A DNA stretch of 64,000 bases from Pieris napi (GCF_905475465.1 NC_062248.1:1674001-1738000); one strand, 5' to 3'. Counted from the first letter of the stretch, positions 1-10,705 are shown. The notes: a model not told the origin generated them from the letters alone. Translations and numbers: made by a program.

Positions 1-1952
1 ATGGTGTACAGCACTGGGCCAAGTACAGAGCCTTGAGGTACCCCTGCAAGTATATCATGAAAACCTGATGTACAATCCATCTCTTTCACTTGGAATATTC
101 TATCGGTGATATAAGACTCTAGGATTCCATAGAAAGTATGAGGCAGAAGTGACTTGATCTTGCATAAGAGCCCCTTGTGCCATACGCGATCGAATGCTTG
201 TTGAACGTCCAGAAAAGCTGAGGAGCAGTACTCTTTTAGCTCAAGGCTATTGCTTATGAATTTACACACCCTGTGAGTTTGTTCGATAGTGCCATGTTGT
301 GCTCTAAACCCGAATTGGTGATCTGGAATTATAGAATTTTCATGAATAGCTTGCGAGAGCCGTCGTAGTAGTACCTTCTCCAGTACTTTAGAGACGATCG
401 GGAGAAGACTTATAGGTCGGTAAGATGAGACGTCATGTGGCGATTTTCCGGGCTTATGGACCATAATCACCTGAGAGACCTTCCATAGCGCTGGAAAGTA
501 TCCAACACTTATAATCCGGTTGAATAGGGTCGTCAAGTAAGTTATAGCCTTACGAGGTAATTCGGAGAGAACCTTTTTGTCAATGAGGTCAAAACCTGGT
601 GCCTTCCTATTCTCCATTTGTAGTATGGTTCTTTGTACCTCCCTTGGTGTTACTATCTTCAAGGGCAAATGCAATTGGAAATCCTGCTGGAGAATGTCAT
701 CTATTTCTGCCTCATCCGACCCAGGAGTGGCTTCATTTGGAACAAATACTTTAGCCAGATGGTCAGCAAAAGCATTTGCTTTTTCTAGTTTAGATCTAGC
801 CCACTTGTTTCTATCTAGTCTTATAGGTGGTTTAGGGTTTGTGGGTTGATTCAGATTTTTGCATGCCTTCCAGAGAGAGTAGTCGGTGTCTGTTGTAGCT
901 GTTAACAACATCAGGTTTTCCTCAATAGTAGCATCTAGTTTTTCTTTTATAGCCTGTTTAAGGTGTTTAGCGTAGCGGTTTAGTGCTGTTTTATCATCGG
1001 GATGACGACTATTATGCCACACTCTACGTAATCTTCTCTTCTCTAGGATCATGTCATGAATTTCGTGGGGTACAGAAAGCTGTCTGGTCTTTTTCTGAGC
1101 CATTCCCTCAGAACTCCTCCAGCATGCGTCCTGCACCACCCTCGTAAATGCCAAGACTGCACTATCTATTTCCTCCTTACTCTTTAGTGAAATCCGTAAT
1201 TGTAGGGCGTCCTCTACGAGGTCACGAAACATTTGCCAATTTGTTCTCCTGTTATACAGTTTTGGTTTCCGTTGGCACTCCAGAATATTGGTACTAATAG
1301 TTAATATCACCGGGATGTGAGCTGAAGAACCATCGAGAAAGCCATCAATGTGATAAAACAGTCGTGAGAGACCCTTCATTAAAAAGAAGTCCAGGACATC
1401 AGGCAATCTTCCAGGGTCGCTTGGCCAGTGAGTTGGCTCGGGGGTGGAGATTGTTGTTAAGTGGTTTTTATCAACGCATTTTTTAAGTTCTCTACCACGC
1501 GTGGTAATCAATCTCGACCCCCACTGCAGATGCTTTGAATTCCAATCTCCACCTGCTATGAAGCGTGGACCCAGACTGTTAATATATGTGGTGAAGTGTT
1601 CCTCAGTTATAACGTGCTTTGGAGGACAATAAACCGAGGAGATACAGAAATTCCCATTTTCATCCTGGATATTTATTGAGGTGGCTTGAATGGATTCCGA
1701 TCGAAATTGTGGAAGTTCATAGTGTTCAATGGAGGATCTAATTATAATAGCTGTGCCTCCATGTGCAGTGCCATCGGGATGATTTGTTGTGTACACATTG
1801 TAGTTTTGTACATGTATTTGGCTGTTGGATGTAAGGTGCGCCTCAGAAATAAGCAAGGCATCCAGATTATGCATTTTTAACAGGATTTCAGCTTCATTTT
1901 TCTTAGGCGATAGACCATCTATGTTCCATGTAGCAATTTTGAGTTTATTCAT
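1..1952 (-). CDS. LINE ORF2: endonuclease and reverse transcriptase (partial)
   Basis: I translated the minus strand from the ATG at 1952-1950 codon by codon to position 1 and met no stop, giving about 650 residues. The N-terminal part is an APE-type endonuclease: WNIDG near residue 10, LLISEAH near 38, GGDWNSKH near 134, and SSAHIPV at 209-215, where the family usually has Ser-Asp-His. The reverse transcriptase follows: RKAPGFD near 450, YRPISLLP near 515, FLDVQQAFDRVWH near 580 and GVPQGSVLGPVLY near 640. The YADD catalytic box would come next and lies outside the window. It nicks target DNA and copies the element RNA by target-primed reverse transcription (family knowledge). The ATG starts two bases after the ORF1 stop, so translation is likely by reinitiation. 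Motifs place it in or near the Jockey clade. Confidence 0.9.
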   Translation of the reverse strand, partial: MNKLKIATWNIDGLSPKKNEAEILLKMHNLDALLISEAHLTSNSQIHVQNYNVYTTNHPDGTAHGGTAIIIRSSIEHYELPQFRSESIQATSINIQDENGNFCISSVYCPPKHVITEEHFTTYINSLGPRFIAGGDWNSKHLQWGSRLITTRGRELKKCVDKNHLTTISTPEPTHWPSDPGRLPDVLDFFLMKGLSRLFYHIDGFLDGSSAHIPVILTISTNILECQRKPKLYNRRTNWQMFRDLVEDALQLRISLKSKEEIDSAVLAFTRVVQDACWRSSEGMAQKKTRQLSVPHEIHDMILEKRRLRRVWHNSRHPDDKTALNRYAKHLKQAIKEKLDATIEENLMLLTATTDTDYSLWKACKNLNQPTNPKPPIRLDRNKWARSKLEKANAFADHLAKVFVPNEATPGSDEAEIDDILQQDFQLHLPLKIVTPREVQRTILQMENRKAPGFDLIDKKVLSELPRKAITYLTTLFNRIISVGYFPALWKVSQVIMVHKPGKSPHDVSSYRPISLLPIVSKVLEKVLLRRLSQAIHENSIIPDHQFGFRAQHGTIEQTHRVCKFISNSLELKEYCSSAFLDVQQAFDRVWHKGLLCKIKSLLPHTFYGILESYITDRIFQVKEMDCTSGFHDILAGVPQGSVLGPVLYT

Positions 1953-1954
1953 TT

Positions 1955-3328
1955 TTATGGTAATTTGTTAACTAGTGTAGTCAAGAGCCCCAGAATGGTG
2001 CTCATTTGTTGTAGGATTGTATCAATTTTTTGTGATTGTTTTATAAATATTTCCTCAATTCTATTATTCAGTGATTGTTGACTGGCTTCTGGTACAGATT
2101 GTTGGTTTGTACCTTGGACTAAATGATTACTTTTAGCCACTTCATTATATCCCTTAGGCGTATTTATTGTGGGTGGGTTCGGGGGTTGGTTTGTAGGTTG
2201 GGGGTTTGGGCTTATACCACTATTGGGAGAGCTTGACGTAGGAGCTTTTCTTGCGCTTAGAGACGAGCGCTGTGTTTTTCTGGCTAGAATTTCTTTATAT
2301 ACCTCGCAACCTTTATAATTCGCAGGGTGAGGGCCGAGACATAGGGCACATTTTGCTGGGGTACTGCGGTCCACTTTAGGACAATCTTTGGTTAAGTGTG
2401 ATTCAGCGCATTTGAGGCATCGACCTGGTCTCATGCAGTAGTTTTTGGTGTGACCATACTGCTGGCATCTTTGACACTGTACTATAGTGGTCCTCTTTTT
2501 TGGGTCTTCTATAGTAACAATTTGGTGGAAAATATGTCTGATTTCCTTGGCTGCTTTATTATGCTGACTAGGTTGCAGGTTTACAAAAAAAGTTGAGGTA
2601 GGTTTTTTATCAGGCCCAAATCTGGCATTGATAATCTCTCCAACTACTATGTTTCCCGTTTTCTCAAATTCAGCTTTTATAACATGAAGTGGAGTAGTGT
2701 GGTGCAAGTTTCTTACTACCAGTCTGTAGTTTCTGTCTTCTTTTCGATTGAATGTATGGCCAATGAGACCCTTCTCTCTTACAGCTGTAATAAGTTTTTT
2801 GTAAACATCTATGTCTTCACTCATAATTCTTATTTGTGTTTTGTTTACTATCTTAAACTTGAATGTGGTTCTTTCAGTTGCAGATTCGAGAAATTCCGTC
2901 AGTTTATTGACATCTTGGATTCCATATAGTATGATTGGAGGTGGATTGCTGGGCTTCTTTCCTTTGGTTTGGGTAGGTTCTTCAACGAGAGTTAGTCCAT
3001 CGAACATGTTCGAAGTAGCTACACTTTCGGGGGACTGGTTTGAGAGTTTCCTTTTTTTATTCGGCTTTCTATTTACTGGAGCCGTTTGCCATTCAGGCAA
3101 GTTGGTGTCGCAGGCTACTTCTTGAGAGCTTTGTGGTTCCTTCTCCTCATTTCTGGTAGGCAGTAAACTCCCAACCGATACACTTCTCTGTCTTATAAAC
3201 AGGCTTGGATGGAAGGCTTGTTGTACATATTTCTTACTTTGACCAGTAGCATTCACTGTCACGGGGGCCTGGGTACCCACCCTCGTGGAGTCTTCGGTAG
3301 CCAATTTCACACTTTCAGCTACCTCCAT
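1955..3328 (-). CDS. LINE ORF1: zinc-knuckle nucleic-acid-binding protein
   Basis: A 457-residue protein that coats element RNA and acts as a nucleic-acid chaperone in Jockey-type LINEs (family knowledge). The N-terminal 130 residues are Ser/Thr/Pro/Lys-rich and look disordered. A PRE_C2HC-like domain lies at about 200-270 (RNYRLVVRNLHHTTP and following). Three CCHC knuckles follow, at about 285-298 (CQRCQQYGHTKNYC), 304-316 (CLKCAESHLTKDC) and 327-341. The tail is Pro/Asn/Gln-rich and ends in a probable coiled coil. The frame is uninterrupted and directly upstream of ORF2. It is not a host gene. Confidence 0.9.
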   Translation of the reverse strand: MEVAESVKLATEDSTRVGTQAPVTVNATGQSKKYVQQAFHPSLFIRQRSVSVGSLLPTRNEEKEPQSSQEVACDTNLPEWQTAPVNRKPNKKRKLSNQSPESVATSNMFDGLTLVEEPTQTKGKKPSNPPPIILYGIQDVNKLTEFLESATERTTFKFKIVNKTQIRIMSEDIDVYKKLITAVREKGLIGHTFNRKEDRNYRLVVRNLHHTTPLHVIKAEFEKTGNIVVGEIINARFGPDKKPTSTFFVNLQPSQHNKAAKEIRHIFHQIVTIEDPKKRTTIVQCQRCQQYGHTKNYCMRPGRCLKCAESHLTKDCPKVDRSTPAKCALCLGPHPANYKGCEVYKEILARKTQRSSLSARKAPTSSSPNSGISPNPQPTNQPPNPPTINTPKGYNEVAKSNHLVQGTNQQSVPEASQQSLNNRIEEIFIKQSQKIDTILQQMSTILGLLTTLVNKLP

Positions 3329-3599
3329 TCTGCATCTTGATGAATTAAACTAGTTAATATTAATTTTAATTAATAATGCAAAATTTGCGGGTAGATTCAA
3401 AAGTGTTCACTTTAATGTTCGACTAAGATCTTGCGTTTAGACGTATTACAATAGATTATTTTAATAACTTTATAACGAACTCGTAGTATACAATCACTGA
3501 TTACAAGATTATGAGCAATTACACACGCAATTCTATAATAAAAGTTTATTGTTGACGGACGCGACGCGACGTTGTTCGCGCGAGTTGTAAGACAAAAAA

Positions 3600-4325
3600 A
3601 ATCCTAGAAATAATATACTTACATCGCAAAACAACGTTTGCCGGGACAGCTAGTATATTGTATATTAATTTCTCTATATGACCAATTTAAATAGATAGGT
3701 TTACAAAATAAATAAATAAAGTAAAATAAATAAGATACAGAAACGACCAATTCTCAATGACTAATTCGACTCCATATTAATTTATTAGCAGTTAATATAT
3801 TATGTAGTTGATAAAATTAACTAGTACTTAATCTTTCACAGTGACAGCAACTTATTGTTACAACAACAATACAAACAACTATAAATATAAATAAGGGAAA
3901 GACATTCTGTAAGTGGAGTATCCATATTACTCAAAACTTATTTTTATTCTCATTTTAGGTTAAGTAGTTTATATATTTATGCCAGGTAAAAAATAATACA
4001 GGTTTTTGATTAAGTTTATTATCAAAACGTATATATAAAAATAAATATGTATATTATTTTAAGTACTAATACTTTGTCAACTTTATTACATTAATAGTGC
4101 CTGAAAAGGCCTTAATCGGTTTAAAGTTTCATATTATTACTTATTTCTATATTAAAAAAATATTTACATCAATATAACATATCTGTAATTGTTGTTAGTA
4201 GAAATTGATTGTGATATAATTTGACAAATAAATGTTTGGTAGACATTATAGGCAAAATATTTATGCAAGATTTAAAAAATAAGACTTTCTGATTAAGTTT
4301 ATGATGTAAAAATAAAATAAATTTC
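3600..4325. other. Intergenic, AT-rich; 3' flank of the synthetase gene
   Basis: No coding potential. It holds the 3' UTR side of the aspartyl-tRNA synthetase gene; a minus-strand AATAAA (tttatt at 4015-4020) is one possible polyadenylation signal, about 300 bases past the stop. Otherwise nothing beyond AT-rich sequence. Confidence 0.5.
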
Positions 4326-6164
4326 TTATTTTAAGTGGTAATACTTTCTGTCATCTTCACTTATTACATTAGGAGCGCCTGATAGTGGATCCTTGCCATC
4401 ATGGGATTTTGGAAAAGCAATTACATCTCTTATTGACTCTGCATTACAACCAATGGAAACTAATCGATCAATCCCAAGAGCTATTCCTCCATGAGGTGGA
4501 CATCCACTCCTTAAAGCATCTAAGAAATGGCTCAGTTTACTTGAGTCTATTTTTAAAATCTTTAGAATTTTTTCTTGTAACCTTGCATTATGAATTCTAA
4601 TTGATCCCCCTCCAACTTCATTTCCATTTAGAACTAAATCATAAGCCAAAGATCTAACATTTTCAGGATCTGTATCTAGTAGATGCACATCATCAGGATG
4701 TGGAGCGGTAAAGGGATGGTGACATGTCTCCAAGCCATTTTCGCCTTTAATAAACAAAGGAAAGTCAATCACCCACAATGGTTTCATTGTATTGTCTACA
4801 TGTAATAATTGCTTAGATTCCAGTAAGGGCGCAAGAAACTGGCGAATTTCACCTAAACATAAACATACATTTTCTTCTTCTCCAACTGCTAGAATTCCTG
4901 CATTTTCAACACCTATTAAATTTTTTATCTTACTAGTAACTTCATTACCAAACTCTTTCATCAAATGTTCGTCCAAAACAACTTTCACACTGTATTTCTT
5001 TTGTAAATCTTTTACCTTCTCTTTATATTTAGCAGTTAATTTACCCAATTTGTTTGAAAATGGAATGGCATAGACAGTATGATTTTCATTAAATAGGTAA
5101 GAGATATTTTTTAATCTTAAATCATATGTTACATTTGGCTTGTCACTACCATAGTTTTCAATAGCTTCCTTATAAGTCATTCTATGGAATGGAGGTTTTG
5201 GTAAGTCTTTAATGAATGTTTCATATAATAAATTTTCAATCATAGCTAAAATTCCATCTAATGTTGTGAAGGATAACTCAATATCAAGTTGGGTGAACTC
5301 TGGCTGCCTATCAGGTCTTGTACTTTCATCTCTGTAACATCTTGCCACTTGAAAGTATCTATCAATACCACCAGACATTAACATTTGTTTAAACTGTTGT
5401 GGGCTTTGAACCAATGAATAAAATAAACCAGAATGATGGGTAGGCACAATAAATTCTCGTGCACCTCCTGGAGTCCGGCAAAACAAAGTGGGTGTTTCAA
5501 CTTCACAAAAGTTATGCCTTTCAATGAGAAAACGTCGCATATTATGCAACATTAGCGATCTCTGTCTCAAGTTAAACTGCATTTCTGGAAACCTTAAGTC
5601 AATGTAGCGATGTTGAAGCCTAAGCTGTTCTTTAGGCTTCTGGTACTGACGTAAATTAAAAGGTAGTTTCTCAACATGATTTAAAATTTCTATCTTTTCT
5701 ATAGATACTTCAATTTCTCCAGTTTTCATGTTAGGGTTTGAAGTATTTTCGGGCCGAGGAACAACTGTTCCATATATTTTTACAATGGTTTCAAGTGGAA
5801 TATCAGTTACACTAGTATTAGAATCATTTATTGTACATTGTGTAAGTCCATAGGAATCTCTTAGAAGAAGAAACTTTGATAAGCGTATAAATTGAACCCA
5901 ACCACATAAAATAACCTTTTCGCCTTTATTAGAAGGCCGTAATTCGCCGCAAGTATGCGTTCTATAAGTGAACGAGCAGCTTTCCTGAGTTTTATCTATT
6001 AAGTCTGGTTTCGTATCGTAACGGCCAATACATAAAAACCTGCAACTAGTATGTTTAACATTGAAATCAATGTTTAAGGTTGCAGGCACTTTTCGAAGGA
6101 ATACAGAGGACCGTTCTCTATAAAAAAATGACTTAACAACACTAGTAACTTTTCTTCGATACAT
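4326..6164 (-). CDS. DARS2: Aspartyl-tRNA synthetase, mitochondrial
   Basis: A 612-residue class II aminoacyl-tRNA synthetase that charges mitochondrial tRNA-Asp in the matrix. Residues 1-30 are rich in Arg, Lys and Ser with almost no acid, as in a mitochondrial import signal. An OB-fold anticodon-binding domain covers about 70-165. Motif 2 is YFQVARCYRDESTRPD at about 270-285, followed by the QPEF loop. The bacterial-type GAD insertion covers about 355-470. Motif 3 is GGIALGIDRLV at about 559-569. Length and insertion match the bacterial/mitochondrial AspRS type (human about 645 residues) rather than the cytosolic enzyme. There is no intron in the coding region. The first ATG gives the full presequence and no better start is visible. 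The gene stands alone; the next gene, 1.7 kb upstream, is unrelated. Confidence 0.97.
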   Translation of the reverse strand: MYRRKVTSVVKSFFYRERSSVFLRKVPATLNIDFNVKHTSCRFLCIGRYDTKPDLIDKTQESCSFTYRTHTCGELRPSNKGEKVILCGWVQFIRLSKFLLLRDSYGLTQCTINDSNTSVTDIPLETIVKIYGTVVPRPENTSNPNMKTGEIEVSIEKIEILNHVEKLPFNLRQYQKPKEQLRLQHRYIDLRFPEMQFNLRQRSLMLHNMRRFLIERHNFCEVETPTLFCRTPGGAREFIVPTHHSGLFYSLVQSPQQFKQMLMSGGIDRYFQVARCYRDESTRPDRQPEFTQLDIELSFTTLDGILAMIENLLYETFIKDLPKPPFHRMTYKEAIENYGSDKPNVTYDLRLKNISYLFNENHTVYAIPFSNKLGKLTAKYKEKVKDLQKKYSVKVVLDEHLMKEFGNEVTSKIKNLIGVENAGILAVGEEENVCLCLGEIRQFLAPLLESKQLLHVDNTMKPLWVIDFPLFIKGENGLETCHHPFTAPHPDDVHLLDTDPENVRSLAYDLVLNGNEVGGGSIRIHNARLQEKILKILKIDSSKLSHFLDALRSGCPPHGGIALGIDRLVSIGCNAESIRDVIAFPKSHDGKDPLSGAPNVISEDDRKYYHLK

Positions 6165-6674
6165 TATTTATATTACGTAAGTCCAGTGCCCATACTCCGC
6201 CGTCTCAGTACCTCTATTTTTGGAAACTTACAATTTTATCTTTTTATTCGTGATATACGCGATTGTTTGATTCAAGTTTGTTTTGATAATTTGATTATTT
6301 TGACTAATCGTAATTGGTTCAAATTTAAGCACAGATTACTTAATAATATACTCTTTTTAGTTTTAAGGGAGACAGACACAACCACAGAAAAATCTCCGAG
6401 GAACTATAGGTTATAAATCATTGTCAATTGTCATATTTTGTTATTATTACATACATAATAGCCAATAACGAATGAGAGGATCAACAAAAAAATAGGGTCA
6501 ATTCAGGGATGATCGATATTGACATGGATGTTCGATATTTATCGAAAAACGTACATCGATGATTTTTGCATGATTAATTGACGAAGAAATAAAATACTGT
6601 GAAATGGTTCGAAATTGATTAAGAGCAGAACAAATTATTACGTATTCCGATATTTTATATCAAAATCTGACGAA
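6165..6674. promoter_or_regulatory. Upstream region of the synthetase gene
   Basis: About 510 bases between the synthetase start codon and a large foldback repeat. The minimal promoter is probably here because the next gene reads the same way and ends at 7898. No clear TATA box or initiator was identified; the call rests on position only. Confidence 0.35.
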
Positions 6675-7170
6675 TGTGACCGTCAGGTTGGCCGACCAAA
6701 TTTGATATCGCAATCAACCTACTTATACGCCATATTTCTCTACCTATTTGATACTATTTGCTACCTCTGCATTAAAGCACATAATAAACAAATAAAGTGG
6801 CCAGCCATTTTAACGTCAATTTGGCTGACCACTATCATTTAATTGGGGTCTAAGAATCTTTGAGTGATAGCGTTTTTATACATATATTTTCTTCCTGAGC
6901 AAACAAACTTTAAAATAAGTCTCACAAGCCTATAATTTTGCTCAATCAAAGTTTGTTGTAGAAAATATGTATAAAAACGCTTTCACTCAAAAATTCTTAG
7001 AACCCAATTAAATGATAGTGGTCAGCCAACCTGACGTCAGAATGGCTGGCCACTTTATTTGTTTATTATGTTCTTTAATGCAGAGGTAGCAAATAGTATC
7101 AAATAGGTAGAGAAATATGGCGTATAGTTTGGTTGCGATATTAAATTTGGTCAGCCAACCTGACGGTTAC
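6675..7170. repeat. Foldback element, arms of about 235 bp
   Basis: The left arm (about 6675-6912) recurs as reverse complement in the right arm (about 6950-7170), around a spacer of about 37 bases. The outer ends share GACCGTCAGGTTGG. Matching internal blocks include the stretch around TAGCAAATAGTATCAAATAGG and the paired GGCCAGCCAT / GGCTGACCAC motifs. Arms are about 90 percent alike by eye. No clear target duplication. Class unknown; a non-autonomous DNA transposon is likely. Confidence 0.85.
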
Positions 7171-7897
7171 TGACAAATTAATAAAAAAAACAAACAAATA
7201 ATATATTCATTGTAGATTAATAGTAAAAAAAAAATGTCTCACAACCATCTTCTGCAATTCAAAAATTTCTATGTTATAAAATTAAAATGTCTAAATAGTT
7301 CATGCTGTTTTCTAATCATAAAATGTTTAGAAAACTTATTAATTTATAAACTATATTTTTATTAACCAAAGAAACGGTGGTGTGCTTTAAATCTGAGAAT
7401 GACAACTTTCGTCGTTATAGGGGTCGAAATTCAAGAATAAAACTATAGCATTATGGTTATATTTTTATTATAGAAAAAGTCATTTCCTTCACTCTGGATA
7501 TACTCAAGTATAAACACAAGGAAGGAAGTTTCAGAGGTAGCTTTACATAAGTAAATAATGCCTCTATGTACAACATATTATAACATTTTGAAATGTCTAC
7601 ACCAAGTCAAAACTAAATGAAAAAGTCAAAGGAACTTACATTAATATTCTATTAAACTCTTAGTAATTAAAGGTAAACTTTCAAAAATCAACAAGTTGCA
7701 TGTTTCAATGGCAACACTAAAAACAATTCATACAATTGCTTAAAACGGTTTAAGATTTCAAACATAGCAACTATTATAGGAAATACAAATTATTACATCA
7801 ATAATAAATTGAGATTTCGAATTAATTAAACATTAGTCAAAAATATCTTGAAAACGAATAATAAAAGCACAGCTATTTATTAAAACAGTTTTCAAGT
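7171..7897. other. 3' flank of the RNA-binding protein gene
   Basis: No coding potential. Probably contains the 3' UTR of the minus-strand gene that stops at 7898. Minus-strand AATAAA occurs at 7876-7881 (very close to the stop) and at 7464-7469; which one is used cannot be told. Confidence 0.5.
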
Positions 7898-10116
7898 CTA
7901 CCATGTAGCGGGAACTGTTACTGGTATAGGTGGTGGTGGTAGTGTGGGATAATACGGAGGCAGAGAGCAGTCCCAAGGCCCGATGTAGGTTTGAGGCAGC
8001 GACTGCAGTATTGGACGGTAGACTCGATTATCAGTCACTTGAAGGAGATCTACACCAAGTTGCTAAAATTTAATACATCACAACAAGTAGTAATTGTTAC
8101 ACCAACCCTCAATAAAGTCTAACATTAGCACTATGTCAAAAACATCTGAATCTTAACCCATAAACATGTTTGTTTCAAACAATAAAACCAGACTATTGAA
8201 ATTATAAAAAATATCAAATGGCATGTAAAAGACACGCAATTGTTGTGTATGTTCAAGATATTGGCGACTTTTATTTTGAGAATTAAATATGCAAGAATCA
8301 AGGACTTCCCAAGATACTGTGAAACTCTTAAAAGGCCGGAAACACTGATGAGCCTTCTAGTAATACAATTGTCCATGGCTGACAGTGTCATAACATTAGG
8401 TGTGCCTCTATATAAGACAAATCCTTACCTTAAATGATTGTAAAGCTATAGCAGCAGCATAGGCCCGAGCTTGTTGCAATGTTAAACATGGAACCGAGTA
8501 AAGCGGGCCCAAAGATCTGGGAGGATGGAACAATGGACCTCCGACATGGGGCAGTTCCAATGCACATACATAATTTTCTTTTCCATTGGCATCAAAATAT
8601 GAATGGAACTTGTAGGTAGGGCGAGCCCACATATATCTGTAATGAAAAACAATTTTATTAAATTTCTGCCTTTCCTTTCGCATAGAAGTCAATTAACCAA
8701 TTTGTCAAGTGTACCTGCTGCAAGTAGATTCAAGGTTAGCTGGTGCAGTCATGAAGTCTTCTTGCATACACGGGGTACATTGAACTGGGGAACAACAATC
8801 TGGTGCATAGCTGGAACCGATTCCTTCATCTTTTGGGCAACTTGCGTATTCGTTCTTCTCGAGGTGCTGTTTATAAAGCAATAGGGTTTGAGATAAGTTA
8901 AGATTGGTATTAAACTTCGCATTGCCGCGCCTAAGCTTCTGTATGCGATAGAGATCACTATCCACCGGCTTAGCCCATTTTATTTCAACGTGGCTTCCGT
9001 CAATAATCACATTTCGTAATTTCTTAAAAGCTTCTACGGCGTCATTGCGCTCGTAGAAATGAATGAACGCGTAATCACAAATTTTCTTGACTTTTTCTAT
9101 TTTCTTATCGATTGCAGCTTCGATAGCCGCCTTTATTGTGTCGGGTGCAGTTCGAATTTTTAAATTACGGGCATATAACACTTTAACCTGTAATAATAGT
9201 TTTATTAGCGTTATTTTTAAAACCTCGACGTATCGCCATTTTCTCGTATTTATGAAAAATACCGACGTACTTTCTTTCGTTTACTAGTTACGAATACTAC
9301 ATAACAAAGTTGAAAGTCAAACTATTATATTTCGATGAAAGATTGTCCTGCTATGATTTATAAAATAATTAGTGGGTACCTACAAGTTTAGAAATAAATA
9401 AAAGCGCAACAAATGCACTGCGATAGTTAGGAAATTAAAACAAAATAAGCTTAACTTACCCGGCTCATTTCTTCGTCTTCTACCTCTGGTTCAGGCTCTG
9501 CCCAGTCCACCATGATATCTCTGTTCCAAATTCGGACACATCCCGGGACCAGCACTCGTCGGGCCATAGCTGCTGCGCGATGGGAAACAAACTCGACAAA
9601 AGCATATCCTCTGTTTTGGTTTCGATTAAAACAGTTCTTATACATTATGACCCGGACCATTCCGGGTACACGATTACTTAACTCCTTGAAAACCTCCTCT
9701 TTCGTAGCATCCTTCGGAATATTTCCTATGTAAAGACGGCAGTTATCCACGGACTCTACAACTCCAATATGCCTTCGTGGCCTTATCTCATAGTTGGCCA
9801 ACTTTTTGATGGCAGCAACCGCTTCTGCTCTGGTAGCGTAGGTCACGAAGGCGTATCCTCTATTGGATCCAGAAAAATCCATCATAAGACGTAACTCATA
9901 GATTTTCCCGACCTTGGAAAAGATGGGCACCAGCTCGTCTTCAAATACATCGCGCGGTAATTTACCAACAAATACTTCGCAGCCTCGTGGCGGTGGAGGT
10001 CCAACCCAATCTGGCGGAGGGCCGAATATTCTCTGGCCATTTTTCTGGACTATTGGGTATCCAGTTTTCTCCATCACTTGTAATAAATTCACGGAATAAT
10101 TGTTAGGACTCTGCAT
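7898..10116 (-). CDS. A1CF/RBM46/RBM47-family RNA-binding protein, four coding exons
   Basis: Exons in transcription order: 9460-10116, 8715-9187, 8429-8636, 7898-8062. All introns are GT-AG, phases fit, and the product is 500 residues. RRM1 is at about 47-124 (VFVGKL, RGYAFVTY), RRM2 at 126-207 (LYIGNI, RGYAFVEF) and RRM3 at 220-293 (VLYARNL, DYAFIHF). The WAEPEPEVEDEEMS linker between RRM2 and RRM3 is diagnostic for A1CF/RBM47. The third exon begins a DND1-type dsRNA-binding domain (YKFHSYFDANGK; LTLQQARAYAAAIAL), and the end is Pro-rich. The linker after RRM3 is Cys-rich and lacks the Arg-Gly motifs of vertebrate relatives. The start at 10116 is preceded in frame by TGA, and the product matches the family N-terminus (TGYPIVQKNGQR). 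In vertebrates the family guides mRNA editing, splicing or stability. Insects lack APOBEC1, so here mRNA stability or translation control is the likelier role (inference). Which of the three paralogues it matches best is open. Confidence 0.93.
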
Positions 10117-10700
10117 CGTCAATCACTAAGAATAAAACAACGCGACAGTTATAACTTCTAAATCAAACTAAAACCTAAACAAAAATGAGCGGTTGGTTAA
10201 GAGGCGGCTTCTTTTTAAAGCCTTTGAGTTTTGCCGACAAAGTGTACCGCACGGGGCTCACAGCCCGACAAAAATAGTTTTTAATCGTTTACTTACTTTT
10301 AGATCATTCTAAAACTTTATTTCTTCAGTAATATAAAATTTTCTAATATTAAATATTTTTTTTGAATATCTTGATAATTATAAAGTAAAAATTTTGAATA
10401 TTGCATGTTATACTATAATAATACGGAAAATAAAGAACTTAGTTGCACGGAACACAAATGTGTTAACTGTACGAGTCTTTTAAAAATTAAGCAAGTTAGG
10501 TATAATATAAGAATTTTATGATTATACGGTATACCTAATTGTATATTTAGTTATTACATATTATAGAAAAATCAAGAGATCGTTATTAGTTTTTCTAAAG
10601 ATATCCATAGATGTCTCTATTCAAAATAAAGACTTCGCACTTTTTAAACTTTAGGTTTCGTTTTTTGTTTTATAATAGTCAATACAAAATGCTTTTTATT
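10117..10700. promoter_or_regulatory. Upstream region of the RNA-binding protein gene
   Basis: Sequence just 5' of the first coding exon. A short GC-richer patch at about 10200-10270 stands out against AT-rich surroundings and could mark the start region. An upstream non-coding exon cannot be excluded. No TATA box was recognised. Confidence 0.35.
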
Positions 10701-10705
10701 GTATA

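Larger units (their letters stand above)
1..3600 (-). mobile_element. Jockey-clade non-LTR retrotransposon, cut by window edge
   Basis: Two consecutive minus-strand reading frames, a zinc-knuckle gag-like ORF1 and an endonuclease/reverse-transcriptase ORF2, separated by two bases between the ORF1 stop and the ORF2 ATG. This is the layout of Jockey-type LINEs. The GC-rich stretch near 3550-3595 is probably the 5' UTR start, but that boundary is a guess. The 3' half (end of RT, 3' UTR, tail) lies beyond position 1. Both frames are open, which suggests a recent insertion. Confidence 0.85.

Noticed and set aside
577..849. Plus-strand 90-codon frame, and others at 1444-1880 and 2684-3125
   Set aside because: They are antisense to the LINE ORF2 and ORF1 frames, which carry the recognisable domains.
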